DNA from: Planctomycetaceae bacterium
GTDB lineage: Bacteria > Planctomycetota > Planctomycetia > Pirellulales > UBA1268
Assembly: GCA_003509235.1 (NCBI GenBank)
Contig: DONH01000110.1
Coordinates: 1 to 7,678, forward strand
Direction: 5' to 3'
DNA: 7,678 nucleotides
Shown here: positions 1 to 5,557 of the stretch, piece by piece
Layout: each line of letters begins with the position of its first letter
Numbering within the stretch: the stretch's first letter is position 1
Notes under the pieces: generated by a model
What the model was told of the DNA's origin: nothing
Seen by the model: the letters and a program-made list of their open reading frames with translations, nothing else
The model's database searches: none
Position numbers and translations under genes: made by a program

Positions 1-194
1 GTGGAGGCCTGTTTCTCTTTATTCGGTGGCTCCAAAATGCGACTATGAATGTGCTTCTTGTTGAAGGAGTAGTCGCTGCCGGAATTGTTCTTGCTTTGAG
101 CGTATTCTGCTGGCTGGGGTTAAACCAGGGGTGGATGCGAATGATCGGTTTACTCAGTGGATCGTTGCTGGCCTATGCTGGCCTTGCCTTGTAA
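1..194 (+). CDS. C-terminal fragment of an integral membrane protein (5' end outside window)
   Basis: An open frame enters from the left edge (first complete codon at position 3) and ends at TAA 192-194, giving the last 63 residues of a protein. The fragment is strongly hydrophobic, with two probable membrane helices at about fragment residues 15-40 and 45-63, the second running almost to the C-terminus. It has no charged tail and no recognisable catalytic motif. The closing pattern, a helix ending in W-L-G-L, a short basic loop and then a Gly/Leu-rich last helix, is loosely like the end of LysE/RhtB-type exporters. That resemblance is weak and I do not assign a family. The gene converges on the zinc-ribbon gene, with 13 bp between the two stop codons and no obvious terminator hairpin. 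Confidence 0.6.
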   Translation, partial: GGLFLFIRWLQNATMNVLLVEGVVAAGIVLALSVFCWLGLNQGWMRMIGLLSGSLLAYAGLAL

Positions 195-207
195 AGGCAT
201 CATTGAT

Positions 208-450
208 TTAGAAACCACTCAGCACCCATCCTAGGGCAATGAGCAGGCAGACAACTGCCGTTAGCACGACCCAAAGTGGCTGCGAACTGGTGGGGAGATC
301 TTCAGCTGAAATGTAATTTCTACAGGCAGGGCACTGCGGACTGTCTTCTAACATCTCTTCGCCACAGTACGGGCAGGGGATGACCGGTTCATTGAGGTTT
401 TCTTCATCGAATTCCTCATCCCAGGCCTCGTCATCTTCAAGTGTATCCAT
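208..450 (-). CDS. Small zinc-ribbon protein with C-terminal membrane anchor
   Basis: This 80-residue protein has three visible parts. Residues 1-21 are very acidic (Asp/Glu rich). Residues 26-43 form a zinc ribbon with two CPxC-type knuckles (C26, C29, C40, C43; spacing CxxC-x10-CxxC). Residues 59-78 are one hydrophobic helix that ends two residues before the C-terminus, which suggests a tail-anchored protein with the ribbon in the cytoplasm. Small ribbon-plus-helix proteins are common as unnamed proteins; the fold binds one zinc, but no reaction can be inferred. It starts at ATG 450 with no strong Shine-Dalgarno site. It lies 21 bp downstream of the DUF5522 gene on the same strand, so the two are probably co-transcribed. 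I cannot name a specific function. Confidence 0.8.
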   Translation of the reverse strand: MDTLEDDEAWDEEFDEENLNEPVIPCPYCGEEMLEDSPQCPACRNYISAEDLPTSSQPLWVVLTAVVCLLIALGWVLSGF

Positions 451-471
451 CGAATAAGCTCACTGGTGCTC

Positions 472-708
472 TCAGGCTGTCTTCCGTTTGAGGGCGGTTG
501 TTTTGGTGCCTGCGATATTTTTAGGCTCAAAGGGACAGTGCCTGCAGCCGGAACCACAGCATATCCCCCGCTTTAAATGATAAGCGGCCGTAAACACAAG
601 AAACCCATTTTCAAGATAGTAGTCCTGCGTGCTTTGTTCAGCACCTGCCGGTCTACTTCTCGAAGTGGTTCTGGTAGTCTTCGATTCTGGTTCTTGATGT
701 TCTTTCAT
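472..708 (-). CDS. DUF5522 family cysteine-rich small protein
   Basis: This 78-residue protein has a low-complexity Ser/Thr/Arg-rich N-terminus (residues 1-28), then the conserved core at about 29-63. The core contains a YYLENG element, a VFTxxYHLKRG element and a cysteine cluster CCGxGCRHCPF (C50, C51, C55, H57, C58). I recognise this as the DUF5522 signature. The family has no established role; the Cys/His cluster suggests binding of a metal or an iron-sulfur centre, which is inference. ATG 708 is the only ATG before the core. The gene is divergent from the sirtuin gene with just 21 bp between the two start codons, so each promoter must overlap the other gene or its 5' end. It is followed after 21 bp by the zinc-ribbon gene, so the pair forms a likely two-gene unit of small Cys-rich proteins. 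Confidence 0.85.
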   Translation of the reverse strand: MKEHQEPESKTTRTTSRSRPAGAEQSTQDYYLENGFLVFTAAYHLKRGICCGSGCRHCPFEPKNIAGTKTTALKRKTA

Positions 709-729
709 TTTCTAAATGTTGTTACGGCT

Positions 730-1449
730 ATGCAACGAGTTGTAGTTTTGTCAGGTGCTGGTGTCAGTGCTGAAAGTGGCCTTCAAACATTTCGGGGGGA
801 AGATGGACTGTGGGAAGGGCATCGGGTTGAGGAGGTAGCCACACCAGCGGCGTGGGAAGCTGATCCTGCTCGAGTGTTGAGATTCTATAATGAGCGTCGA
901 AAACAGGTACGATCTGCCCAGCCGAATGCTGCGCACAAAGCACTTTCCGCTCTCCAGAGGTATTTTGAGGTTGATATTATCACGCAAAATGTTGACGACT
1001 TGCACGAGCGGGCAGGGTCGGCTCGTGTGCTTCACCTTCATGGCGAAGTGATGAAGGCTCGGAGCACACAAAATCCTGACTGTCTTATTAGGCTTGATAG
1101 CAACGATATTATTCTTGGAGACACATGTCCTGCGGGCAGTCAATTGCGTCCACACGTGGTGTGGTTCGGCGAAGAGGTACCAGCAATGACAGCAGCAGCT
1201 GCTCTCGTAACGCAAGCCGACATCCTTCTATGCGTTGGCACGTCGCTTCAGGTATATCCTGCTGCCTCACTCGCTTTCCTCGCCCCAGATGAAGCACGTC
1301 GAATTGTTGTTGACCCACACATTCCGGAATCGATTGCCCGGACCACGTTTGAATGCATTGCGAAAAATGCCTGTGAAGGTGTTCCGAGTATCGTTCGTGA
1401 GTTAGTGCGAGATTCAGGTAGTCACTCGGACGATCACGGTGACGGGTAG
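730..1449 (+). CDS. cobB: Class III (CobB/SIRT5-like) NAD-dependent protein deacylase
   Basis: This 239-residue sirtuin removes acyl groups from lysines, using NAD+ and releasing nicotinamide and O-acyl-ADP-ribose in the cytoplasm. Motifs in order are the NAD-binding GAGVSAESG (10-18) with TFRG (20-23), TQNVDDLHERAG (85-96), catalytic H104 in the LHG motif, RPHVVWFGE (140-148), and GTS near 170-172. Y53 and R56 in the FYNERR segment match the Tyr/Arg pair that binds succinyl, malonyl or glutaryl groups in class III sirtuins, so desuccinylase activity is likely. The zinc module is degenerate: between H104 and the RPH motif only C118 and C133 remain, with no CxxC pair. The frame is open back to 577, but ATG 730 is chosen because family proteins begin only a few residues before GAG and the extra 51 codons are antisense to the DUF5522 gene. 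No clear Shine-Dalgarno site is visible. Confidence 0.93.
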   Translation: MQRVVVLSGAGVSAESGLQTFRGEDGLWEGHRVEEVATPAAWEADPARVLRFYNERRKQVRSAQPNAAHKALSALQRYFEVDIITQNVDDLHERAGSARVLHLHGEVMKARSTQNPDCLIRLDSNDIILGDTCPAGSQLRPHVVWFGEEVPAMTAAAALVTQADILLCVGTSLQVYPAASLAFLAPDEARRIVVDPHIPESIARTTFECIAKNACEGVPSIVRELVRDSGSHSDDHGDG

Positions 1450-1501
1450 CACCAGTCTCAAGGTAAGAATTTTGGGCTGTATCGTTTCGAAGAAGAACCG
1501 G

Positions 1502-2245
1502 CTACCACAAAACCATTCGAATTGCGGCAACGGCTGTAAATGCAAGGAGAAAGGTGTCGAAGACTTTCTGTGGTAGTCTTCGAACCACCATAAGGCCAAA
1601 GATGAGTCCGGCAACGACGCATGGCGCTAAGATAAGATTGATAAGAAGGCTTTCCGCAGTAATGAAGCCGAGGTTCGCGCTAAATGGGATTTTCGCAATG
1701 TTCAAAACAAAGAAAAACCAAGCGCCCGTAGCTACCAGCTTAAGTTTTGGTAGAGAGACTGCAAGGAGATAGAGCGCGATGACTGGGCCCGCTGCATTGG
1801 CCAACATCGTTGTTATTCCACCAAGGATGCCCATTGACCAAGCAAAAGGTTTTGTATGGGGAATCGTTGTAAATAAGTTTGGCTGCCACATTCTAAGGAG
1901 TTGCCCAAAACAAAGTAGAATAATGATTATGCCGATCAGCGGCTTAAAGGCAGCCTCATCGAGCCGACCCAACAGACTCCAGCCAATGACAACCCCCACG
2001 AACGCTGGTGGGAGTAAACGAAGCACGTATCGCCAATCAACCTCTCGTCCGATGAGCAAAACTGCGCAGCAGTCTCCGACAATCAGGAGAGGCAAGAGTG
2101 CTCCGGTTGAGGCTTTTGCACCAAAGACGTAGGCAAATACAATTACATGAACAAGGCTCACACCAGCCAATCCACTTTTCGAGATGCCAACGCCAGTCGC
2201 TCCCAGCACGAGTAAAAACCATGAGAATGGAGTAAGTTCTGACAT
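1502..2245 (-). CDS. TauE/SafE (TSUP) family membrane permease, first copy
   Basis: This 247-residue polytopic membrane protein has about eight hydrophobic segments in two homologous halves. The first half opens with a Gly-rich motif including GISKSGLAG (20-28). The second half has a typical TSUP stretch, GGITTMLANAAGP (142-154) followed by LYLLA (159-162 region), LPKLK and an aromatic AWFFF (175-179) helix ending at NIAKIPF. The TSUP family (DUF81) moves sulfur-containing or other small organic anions such as sulfite, sulfoacetate or taurine-related compounds across the inner membrane; the substrate here cannot be told. It starts at ATG 2245 with no visible Shine-Dalgarno site. The gene converges on the sirtuin (52 bp gap) and diverges from the MscS gene (111 bp gap). 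It belongs to a different TSUP subfamily from the copy at 3708-4475, so it is not a recent duplicate. Confidence 0.9.
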   Translation of the reverse strand: MSELTPFSWFLLVLGATGVGISKSGLAGVSLVHVIVFAYVFGAKASTGALLPLLIVGDCCAVLLIGREVDWRYVLRLLPPAFVGVVIGWSLLGRLDEAAFKPLIGIIIILLCFGQLLRMWQPNLFTTIPHTKPFAWSMGILGGITTMLANAAGPVIALYLLAVSLPKLKLVATGAWFFFVLNIAKIPFSANLGFITAESLLINLILAPCVVAGLIFGLMVVRRLPQKVFDTFLLAFTAVAAIRMVLW

Positions 2246-2356
2246 GAAATATAGTTTTGTAATTGTGTGCTGGAAAGAATGCTGACTAAGATTGAGGCTT
2301 AGTTTGCCTCACGGCTAATCTCTTACAAGTCAAAAATTTTTACCCGGGTCTGTTTC
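2246..2356. promoter_or_regulatory. Divergent intergenic region with a small interrupted dyad
   Basis: This 111-bp gap separates the starts of the TSUP permease (-) and the MscS channel (+) and so should hold promoters for both. An interrupted dyad lies at about 2289-2321: TGAGG (2293-2297) pairs with CCTCA (2307-2311), and an outer AGATT/AATCT pair flanks it with a short insertion on the right. It could be an operator or chance. I find no convincing -35/-10 pair in either direction. Confidence 0.2.
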
Positions 2357-3634
2357 ATGTTTCAACGGTTATTTTTGCTCCTATCACAATTCTCCAGCAA
2401 AGTACCTCGTGGCCATCTGGTAATGCTTTTTTGTTCTGTCCTTTGTCTTGCAAACACCGCAAAGTGTGCAGAAGCAGAGCAAGCCAATCCAGATGTCATT
2501 CCAACGAGAGAAGAACTTCGGCTTCAGTTGCGGCCTCTCACGGATGAAGAACTTAAAAAGCAGGCGGATGCGTGGCAGGTCCGCGTGCAAAAGAAGGTTA
2601 CTGAAGTAAGCCAACTGCAACTGGAAAAAAAGACGGGTTCAGCCAATAAAGAAATTGCAGGGCTTCAGGAGGAGCAGGATGAGTTGCTGAACAGATTTCG
2701 CGTGGTGCTTGATGAGTGGGAGCAAAAGGGTGGAGATCCAAAGAAGTACAGAGCCTACGCATCTGCTGTGAGTGGGCTGGAATTTGATTTCTATAATTTG
2801 CAAGCGACGTTCATGGTTTTGAAAAACTGGGTGATGTCACCTCAAGGTGGTCTTCGATGGGTCGGGCGTCTGTTGATGTTTGGGTCTATTCTCTTTGCAT
2901 CATGGATGTTTTCGCGTGCGCTTAGTAGGATTTGCGGCGAGGCCCTTTCCCGAGTCGAGGGGGCATCGTCACTCTTACGGACATTTCTGGTTAATTTTGT
3001 CCGACAGGCGATTTTGGTACTCGGGTTTGTGGTGTCAATTTCGGCCCTTGGTATTAATACAAGCCCAATACTAGCGCTGATCGGTGGTGCTGCTTTTGTA
3101 ATCGGACTTGCCCTACAGGGGACGCTGTCAAACTTTGCCCAAGGGTTACTCATTCTTGCATATCGACCATTCGATGTTGGTGATGTCATCGACGCCGGCG
3201 GTGTGAGTGGGATTGTGGATTCCATGAATATGCTGTCTACAACAATTCGTACCTTTGATAACAAGAAGATGATCGTTCCAAACGGAAAGATTGGTGGTGA
3301 TACGATCACTAACGCAACGGCGAGTAGTACACGAAGGATCGATATGACGTTTGGTATTAGCTACGATGACGATGTTGCGAAGGCGCAGTCGATTCTTGAA
3401 CGCATTATCAATGAACACCCACTGGTAATGAAGGATCCTGTTCCGCTCATCAAGATGAATGAACTTGGTGAATCTGCAATTAATTTCATTGCCCGACCGT
3501 GGGCTAAGACCGAAGATTATTGGACGGTATTCTGGGAAGTAACGGCTGCAGTGAAGCAAGAGTTTGACTCTGCTAATATTTCGTTTCCCTATCCACAGCA
3601 GGATGTCCACCTATATCAGATCAAGGAAACGTGA
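2357..3634 (+). CDS. MscS-family mechanosensitive ion channel with exported N-terminal helical domain
   Basis: This 425-residue channel protein would release solutes when membrane tension rises on hypo-osmotic shock; it acts in the inner membrane. Residues 1-40 look like a signal peptide or first helix (basic N-region, hydrophobic 21-34). Residues 50-120 are charged and helical, likely a periplasmic coiled coil. Membrane segments lie near 166-187 and 209-231, followed by the pore helix 236-268, Gly/Ala rich with the LALQGTLSNFAQG stretch typical of MscS TM3. The beta domain follows (RPFDVGD at 270-276, VPNGKI at 307-312), and the C-terminal region ends with the FPYPQQDVH motif (410-418). E. 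coli MscS is 286 residues, so about 140 residues are extra, mostly at the N-terminus. ATG 2357 is kept over ATG 2423 because the latter would lose the basic N-region. There is no clear Shine-Dalgarno site. Confidence 0.93.
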   Translation: MFQRLFLLLSQFSSKVPRGHLVMLFCSVLCLANTAKCAEAEQANPDVIPTREELRLQLRPLTDEELKKQADAWQVRVQKKVTEVSQLQLEKKTGSANKEIAGLQEEQDELLNRFRVVLDEWEQKGGDPKKYRAYASAVSGLEFDFYNLQATFMVLKNWVMSPQGGLRWVGRLLMFGSILFASWMFSRALSRICGEALSRVEGASSLLRTFLVNFVRQAILVLGFVVSISALGINTSPILALIGGAAFVIGLALQGTLSNFAQGLLILAYRPFDVGDVIDAGGVSGIVDSMNMLSTTIRTFDNKKMIVPNGKIGGDTITNATASSTRRIDMTFGISYDDDVAKAQSILERIINEHPLVMKDPVPLIKMNELGESAINFIARPWAKTEDYWTVFWEVTAAVKQEFDSANISFPYPQQDVHLYQIKET

Positions 3635-3707
3635 CCGAGAGTGGGCATAATTTATAAGAGGTCTCGAAGGGCTTTAATGTTTTGCGGGATAGGATGCGGT
3701 GGCTTGA

Positions 3708-4475
3708 ATGACTCCATTTGAAGTTGGATTGATTCTTGCGGGCTCTTTTTTGGGTGGCTTCGTCAATGCTATAGCTGGCGGTGGGGGACTGGTTTCGCTG
3801 CCCGTTATGCTCGGAGTTTTTCCTCAGGCGCCTCTCCCTAGTATTTTTGGCACGACAAAGTCGGCAATGGTGTGGGGAACAGCGTGGGCGGCACGATCAT
3901 ATGCGGCTCACGTCAATGTTTCGTGGATGCGACTTGTACCAGCACTGATCATGGCCGTGCTTGGTGGGTTTATTGGTGCGTGGGCTTTGACTTACTTTGA
4001 GTCAGAGTGGCTGCGAAAGGTTCTGCCTGTGCTCCTGGCATTTGTGTTTTGGTACACCTTGGCGAGTCAGCACTTTGGGCGTGACCACGTCCCTACCTAT
4101 CATCCCCCGTGTGAGGCGGCCTTTGCTGGTGTGATTGCGTTCTGTTTGGGCATTTATGACGGGTTCTTTGGGCCAGGGACAGGAAGCTTTTTTGTCTTCT
4201 TTTTTGTGAGGTTTCTGGGGTACGACTTTCTCCATGCATCTGCTTCGGCAAAGGCCTTAAACGCGGCCACAAATACCGCGGCTATATGCGTGTTTGCATC
4301 AAGCGGAGTCGTGTGGTGGTCACTCGTCATCCCAATGGCGATTGTGAACATCGTAGGGGCTGGCTTAGGAACAACGGTTGCCTTTAGACGTGGAAGTGGT
4401 TTTGTCCGAAACATATTCCTACTTGTGATCGCCGTTCTCATTTTGAAGACAGCGATCGACGCATACTGGTTATGA
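3708..4475 (+). CDS. TauE/SafE (TSUP) family membrane permease, YfcA-like, second copy
   Basis: This 255-residue protein has about eight membrane segments. The N-terminal half carries the TSUP glycine motif within GGFVNAIAGGGGLVSLP (16-32), followed by a GTTKSAM element (48-54). The second half has GIYDGFFGPGTGSFF (148-162) and a KALNAATNTAA stretch (182-192), which match YfcA-type members closely. The family exports or imports small anions, often sulfur compounds, across the inner membrane; the substrate of YfcA-type members is unknown to me. The start is ATG 3708, with a weak GGTGG element about 5 nt upstream. It follows the MscS gene on the same strand after 73 bp without an obvious terminator, so co-transcription with the channel is possible. 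YfcA of E. coli is of similar length (about 269). Confidence 0.93.
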   Translation: MTPFEVGLILAGSFLGGFVNAIAGGGGLVSLPVMLGVFPQAPLPSIFGTTKSAMVWGTAWAARSYAAHVNVSWMRLVPALIMAVLGGFIGAWALTYFESEWLRKVLPVLLAFVFWYTLASQHFGRDHVPTYHPPCEAAFAGVIAFCLGIYDGFFGPGTGSFFVFFFVRFLGYDFLHASASAKALNAATNTAAICVFASSGVVWWSLVIPMAIVNIVGAGLGTTVAFRRGSGFVRNIFLLVIAVLILKTAIDAYWL

Positions 4476-4665
4476 TTGAAAGCTCAAAAAATCAACCATT
4501 TCTACTATGTGTTCTGAAAATACGAAAGTTTCTATAACAAACTTCAGACTGGCCACCCGCTTTGGTTAACAGATTGATCAACGGACGTAATGTAGCCCTA
4601 TGCCGATAGAGACTCCATAGACTTATGAAGTTTTCCAATTCGAGACGAATGTTATTCCCTGACGC

Positions 4666-4723
4666 AATAATTTTGACCGAACGACCTTGAAGTTGCCCGT
4701 TGAGGTGGCCGGTCAAAATTATT
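4666..4723. repeat. 14-bp perfect inverted repeat with 30-nt spacer
   Basis: The left arm AATAATTTTGACCG (4666-4679) is the exact reverse complement of the right arm CGGTCAAAATTATT (4710-4723). An additional short stem inside the spacer can form between ACCT (4684-4687) and AGGT (4703-4706). The right arm contains the stop codon (4719-4721) of the 69-aa minus-strand gene. As RNA it would fold into a long hairpin just at the end of that gene, so it may protect the 3' end, end transcription, or be the remnant of a small mobile repeat. It does not have the GC-rich stem plus T-run of a standard intrinsic terminator. The rest of 4476-4718 holds nothing I can assign; a 74-codon TTG-start frame there (minus strand) is not supported. 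Confidence 0.6.
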
Positions 4724-4928
4724 TTGGGTCTTTGCTAGTGTCTCGCGTCCTAATTTTTATGCAGCCATCGAGAATCCACTCTGCATGTTGGGCACTTTCT
4801 GTCGTATCACTCGGAATTTTGACATGAAGGTTTTCGAATTCGTAAGTGATTTCGGCCTGTCTGCCAGTTAGCCTGTCGTAGAGCCCAATAGCCAAATCAG
4901 GCCACGAAATAGGTTGCGAATCAGCCAT
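4719..4928 (-). CDS. Small hypothetical protein (69 aa)
   Basis: I do not recognise a named family. The protein starts with a short helical segment (SWPDLAIGLYDRLTG, residues 8-22), followed by strand-like segments (AEITYEFENLHVKIPS at 25-40; a second at about 51-61 ending in KIRTRD). It has one Cys (C56), no membrane segment and no signal peptide. The composition is mixed and acidic-basic, as in a compact cytosolic domain. The frame is open to an ATG at 5021, but ATG 4928 is chosen because a good Shine-Dalgarno element AAAGGA sits 6 nt upstream and the extra 31 residues look like untranslated sequence. It is divergent from the exported TPR-like gene at 5093 and convergent with the second TSUP permease. 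I infer it is real from the RBS and the protein-like hydrophobic pattern. I have an impression of similar small planctomycete proteins but cannot confirm it. Confidence 0.62.
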   Translation of the reverse strand: MADSQPISWPDLAIGLYDRLTGRQAEITYEFENLHVKIPSDTTESAQHAEWILDGCIKIRTRDTSKDPK

Positions 4929-4934
4929 TTTTAA

Positions 4935-4940
4935 TCCTTT
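4935..4940 (-). promoter_or_regulatory. Ribosome-binding site deciding the start of the 69-aa gene
   Basis: The minus strand reads AAAGGA, then 6 nt, then ATG 4928. This is one of only two clear Shine-Dalgarno elements in the window and argues for ATG 4928 over the upstream in-frame ATG 5021. Confidence 0.55.
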
Positions 4941-5092
4941 GATGTGGGAGGCTAGGAAAATATTAGAGTTTGGTGTTAGTGTAGGCTGCAATAGGGAAGA
5001 AACAAGGTATCTTTGCGTCATTGCTGTAAGATTATTTGAGTCTGGTGGATACTCGTGTCTGGGTGGGTCATAAAAAAAGATGGAAAAATAAA

Positions 5093-5557
5093 ATGGTACT
5101 GAAAAATCTTATTTTGAGTGGTTTTGTTTCAGTGGTGTGCATTGGATTGTTGCAGGCAGCCGAAGGTGGCGATGGTGCGAGACCATCTCCAACAGATTTG
5201 GCAACCAAGGCTTGGGTCGCACTTAAGGCTGAGGATCACGAGTTAGTGTCAAAACTCACGACACAATGTTTTGAGGAATTTGGTGATGAGGCCGTACGGC
5301 AGCAGAAGGAATCAGGGGAAGAGATTTCGAAAGAAAATGCATCCTCTTTTCCAGAGCTTAACAGTGTTGGGACATGCTTATTCATTCTAGCTGAATCATT
5401 ATCACAGCAGGGAAATAAAGAGAAGAGTCAGGCTACTCTCAAAAAGTTGATTACAGACTTTCCAGAATGTTATTGTGAAAACAAACAGGGCTACTACTGG
5501 AAGCCAGCATTGGCAGCTGAGAAGCGACTTGCTGGAGCAACGGAGAAGTCGGACTAA
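5093..5557 (+). CDS. Small exported TPR-like protein
   Basis: This 154-residue protein has a clear signal peptide (K4, hydrophobic 6-20, likely cleavage near LQA-A at 20-23), so it should act in the periplasm or outside the cell. The mature part is mostly helical. One helix pair lies at about 35-62 (KAWVALKAEDHELV, then QCFEEFGDEA). A TPR-like pair spans about 93-123, with the ILAESLSQQGNKEKSQATL pattern, followed by a Tyr/Cys/Trp-rich tail containing CYC (127-129) and YYWKPALAAEKRL (134-146). This helical-repeat plus W-K-P-A ending resembles a group of secreted TPR-like proteins I have seen in planctomycetes; function unknown. ATG 5093 is chosen over the TTG at 5036 because it puts the signal peptide at the very N-terminus. 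Its TAA (5555-5557) overlaps the stop codon of the convergent synthase gene. Confidence 0.78.
   Translation: MVLKNLILSGFVSVVCIGLLQAAEGGDGARPSPTDLATKAWVALKAEDHELVSKLTTQCFEEFGDEAVRQQKESGEEISKENASSFPELNSVGTCLFILAESLSQQGNKEKSQATLKKLITDFPECYCENKQGYYWKPALAAEKRLAGATEKSD

Noticed and set aside
577..729. 51-codon N-terminal extension in frame with the sirtuin.
   Set aside because: It is antisense to the well-supported DUF5522 gene, and sirtuins begin just before the GAG motif, so ATG 730 is the likely start.
1445..1506. GGTAGC and GCTACC pair around the sirtuin/TSUP convergent gap as a possible terminator.
   Set aside because: The arms are only 6 bp with about 50 nt between them and no T-run; too weak to call.
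671..1582. A 13-bp direct repeat (TGGTAGTCTTCGA) present near 671 and near 1570.
   Set aside because: Both copies are within coding sequence of unrelated genes and nothing around them matches; probably chance.
2842..3610. Long minus-strand open frames opposite the MscS gene.
   Set aside because: They are shadows of the strongly supported plus-strand channel gene.
4492..4716. Minus-strand open frame of 74 codons starting at TTG inside the inverted repeat.
   Set aside because: It has no ATG, no Shine-Dalgarno site and no recognisable motif, and its first codons are made of the repeat itself.
4929..5021. Upstream ATG extension of the 69-aa gene.
   Set aside because: ATG 4928 has AAAGGA at 6 nt, whereas the extra residues look like a leader and overlap the divergent promoter region.
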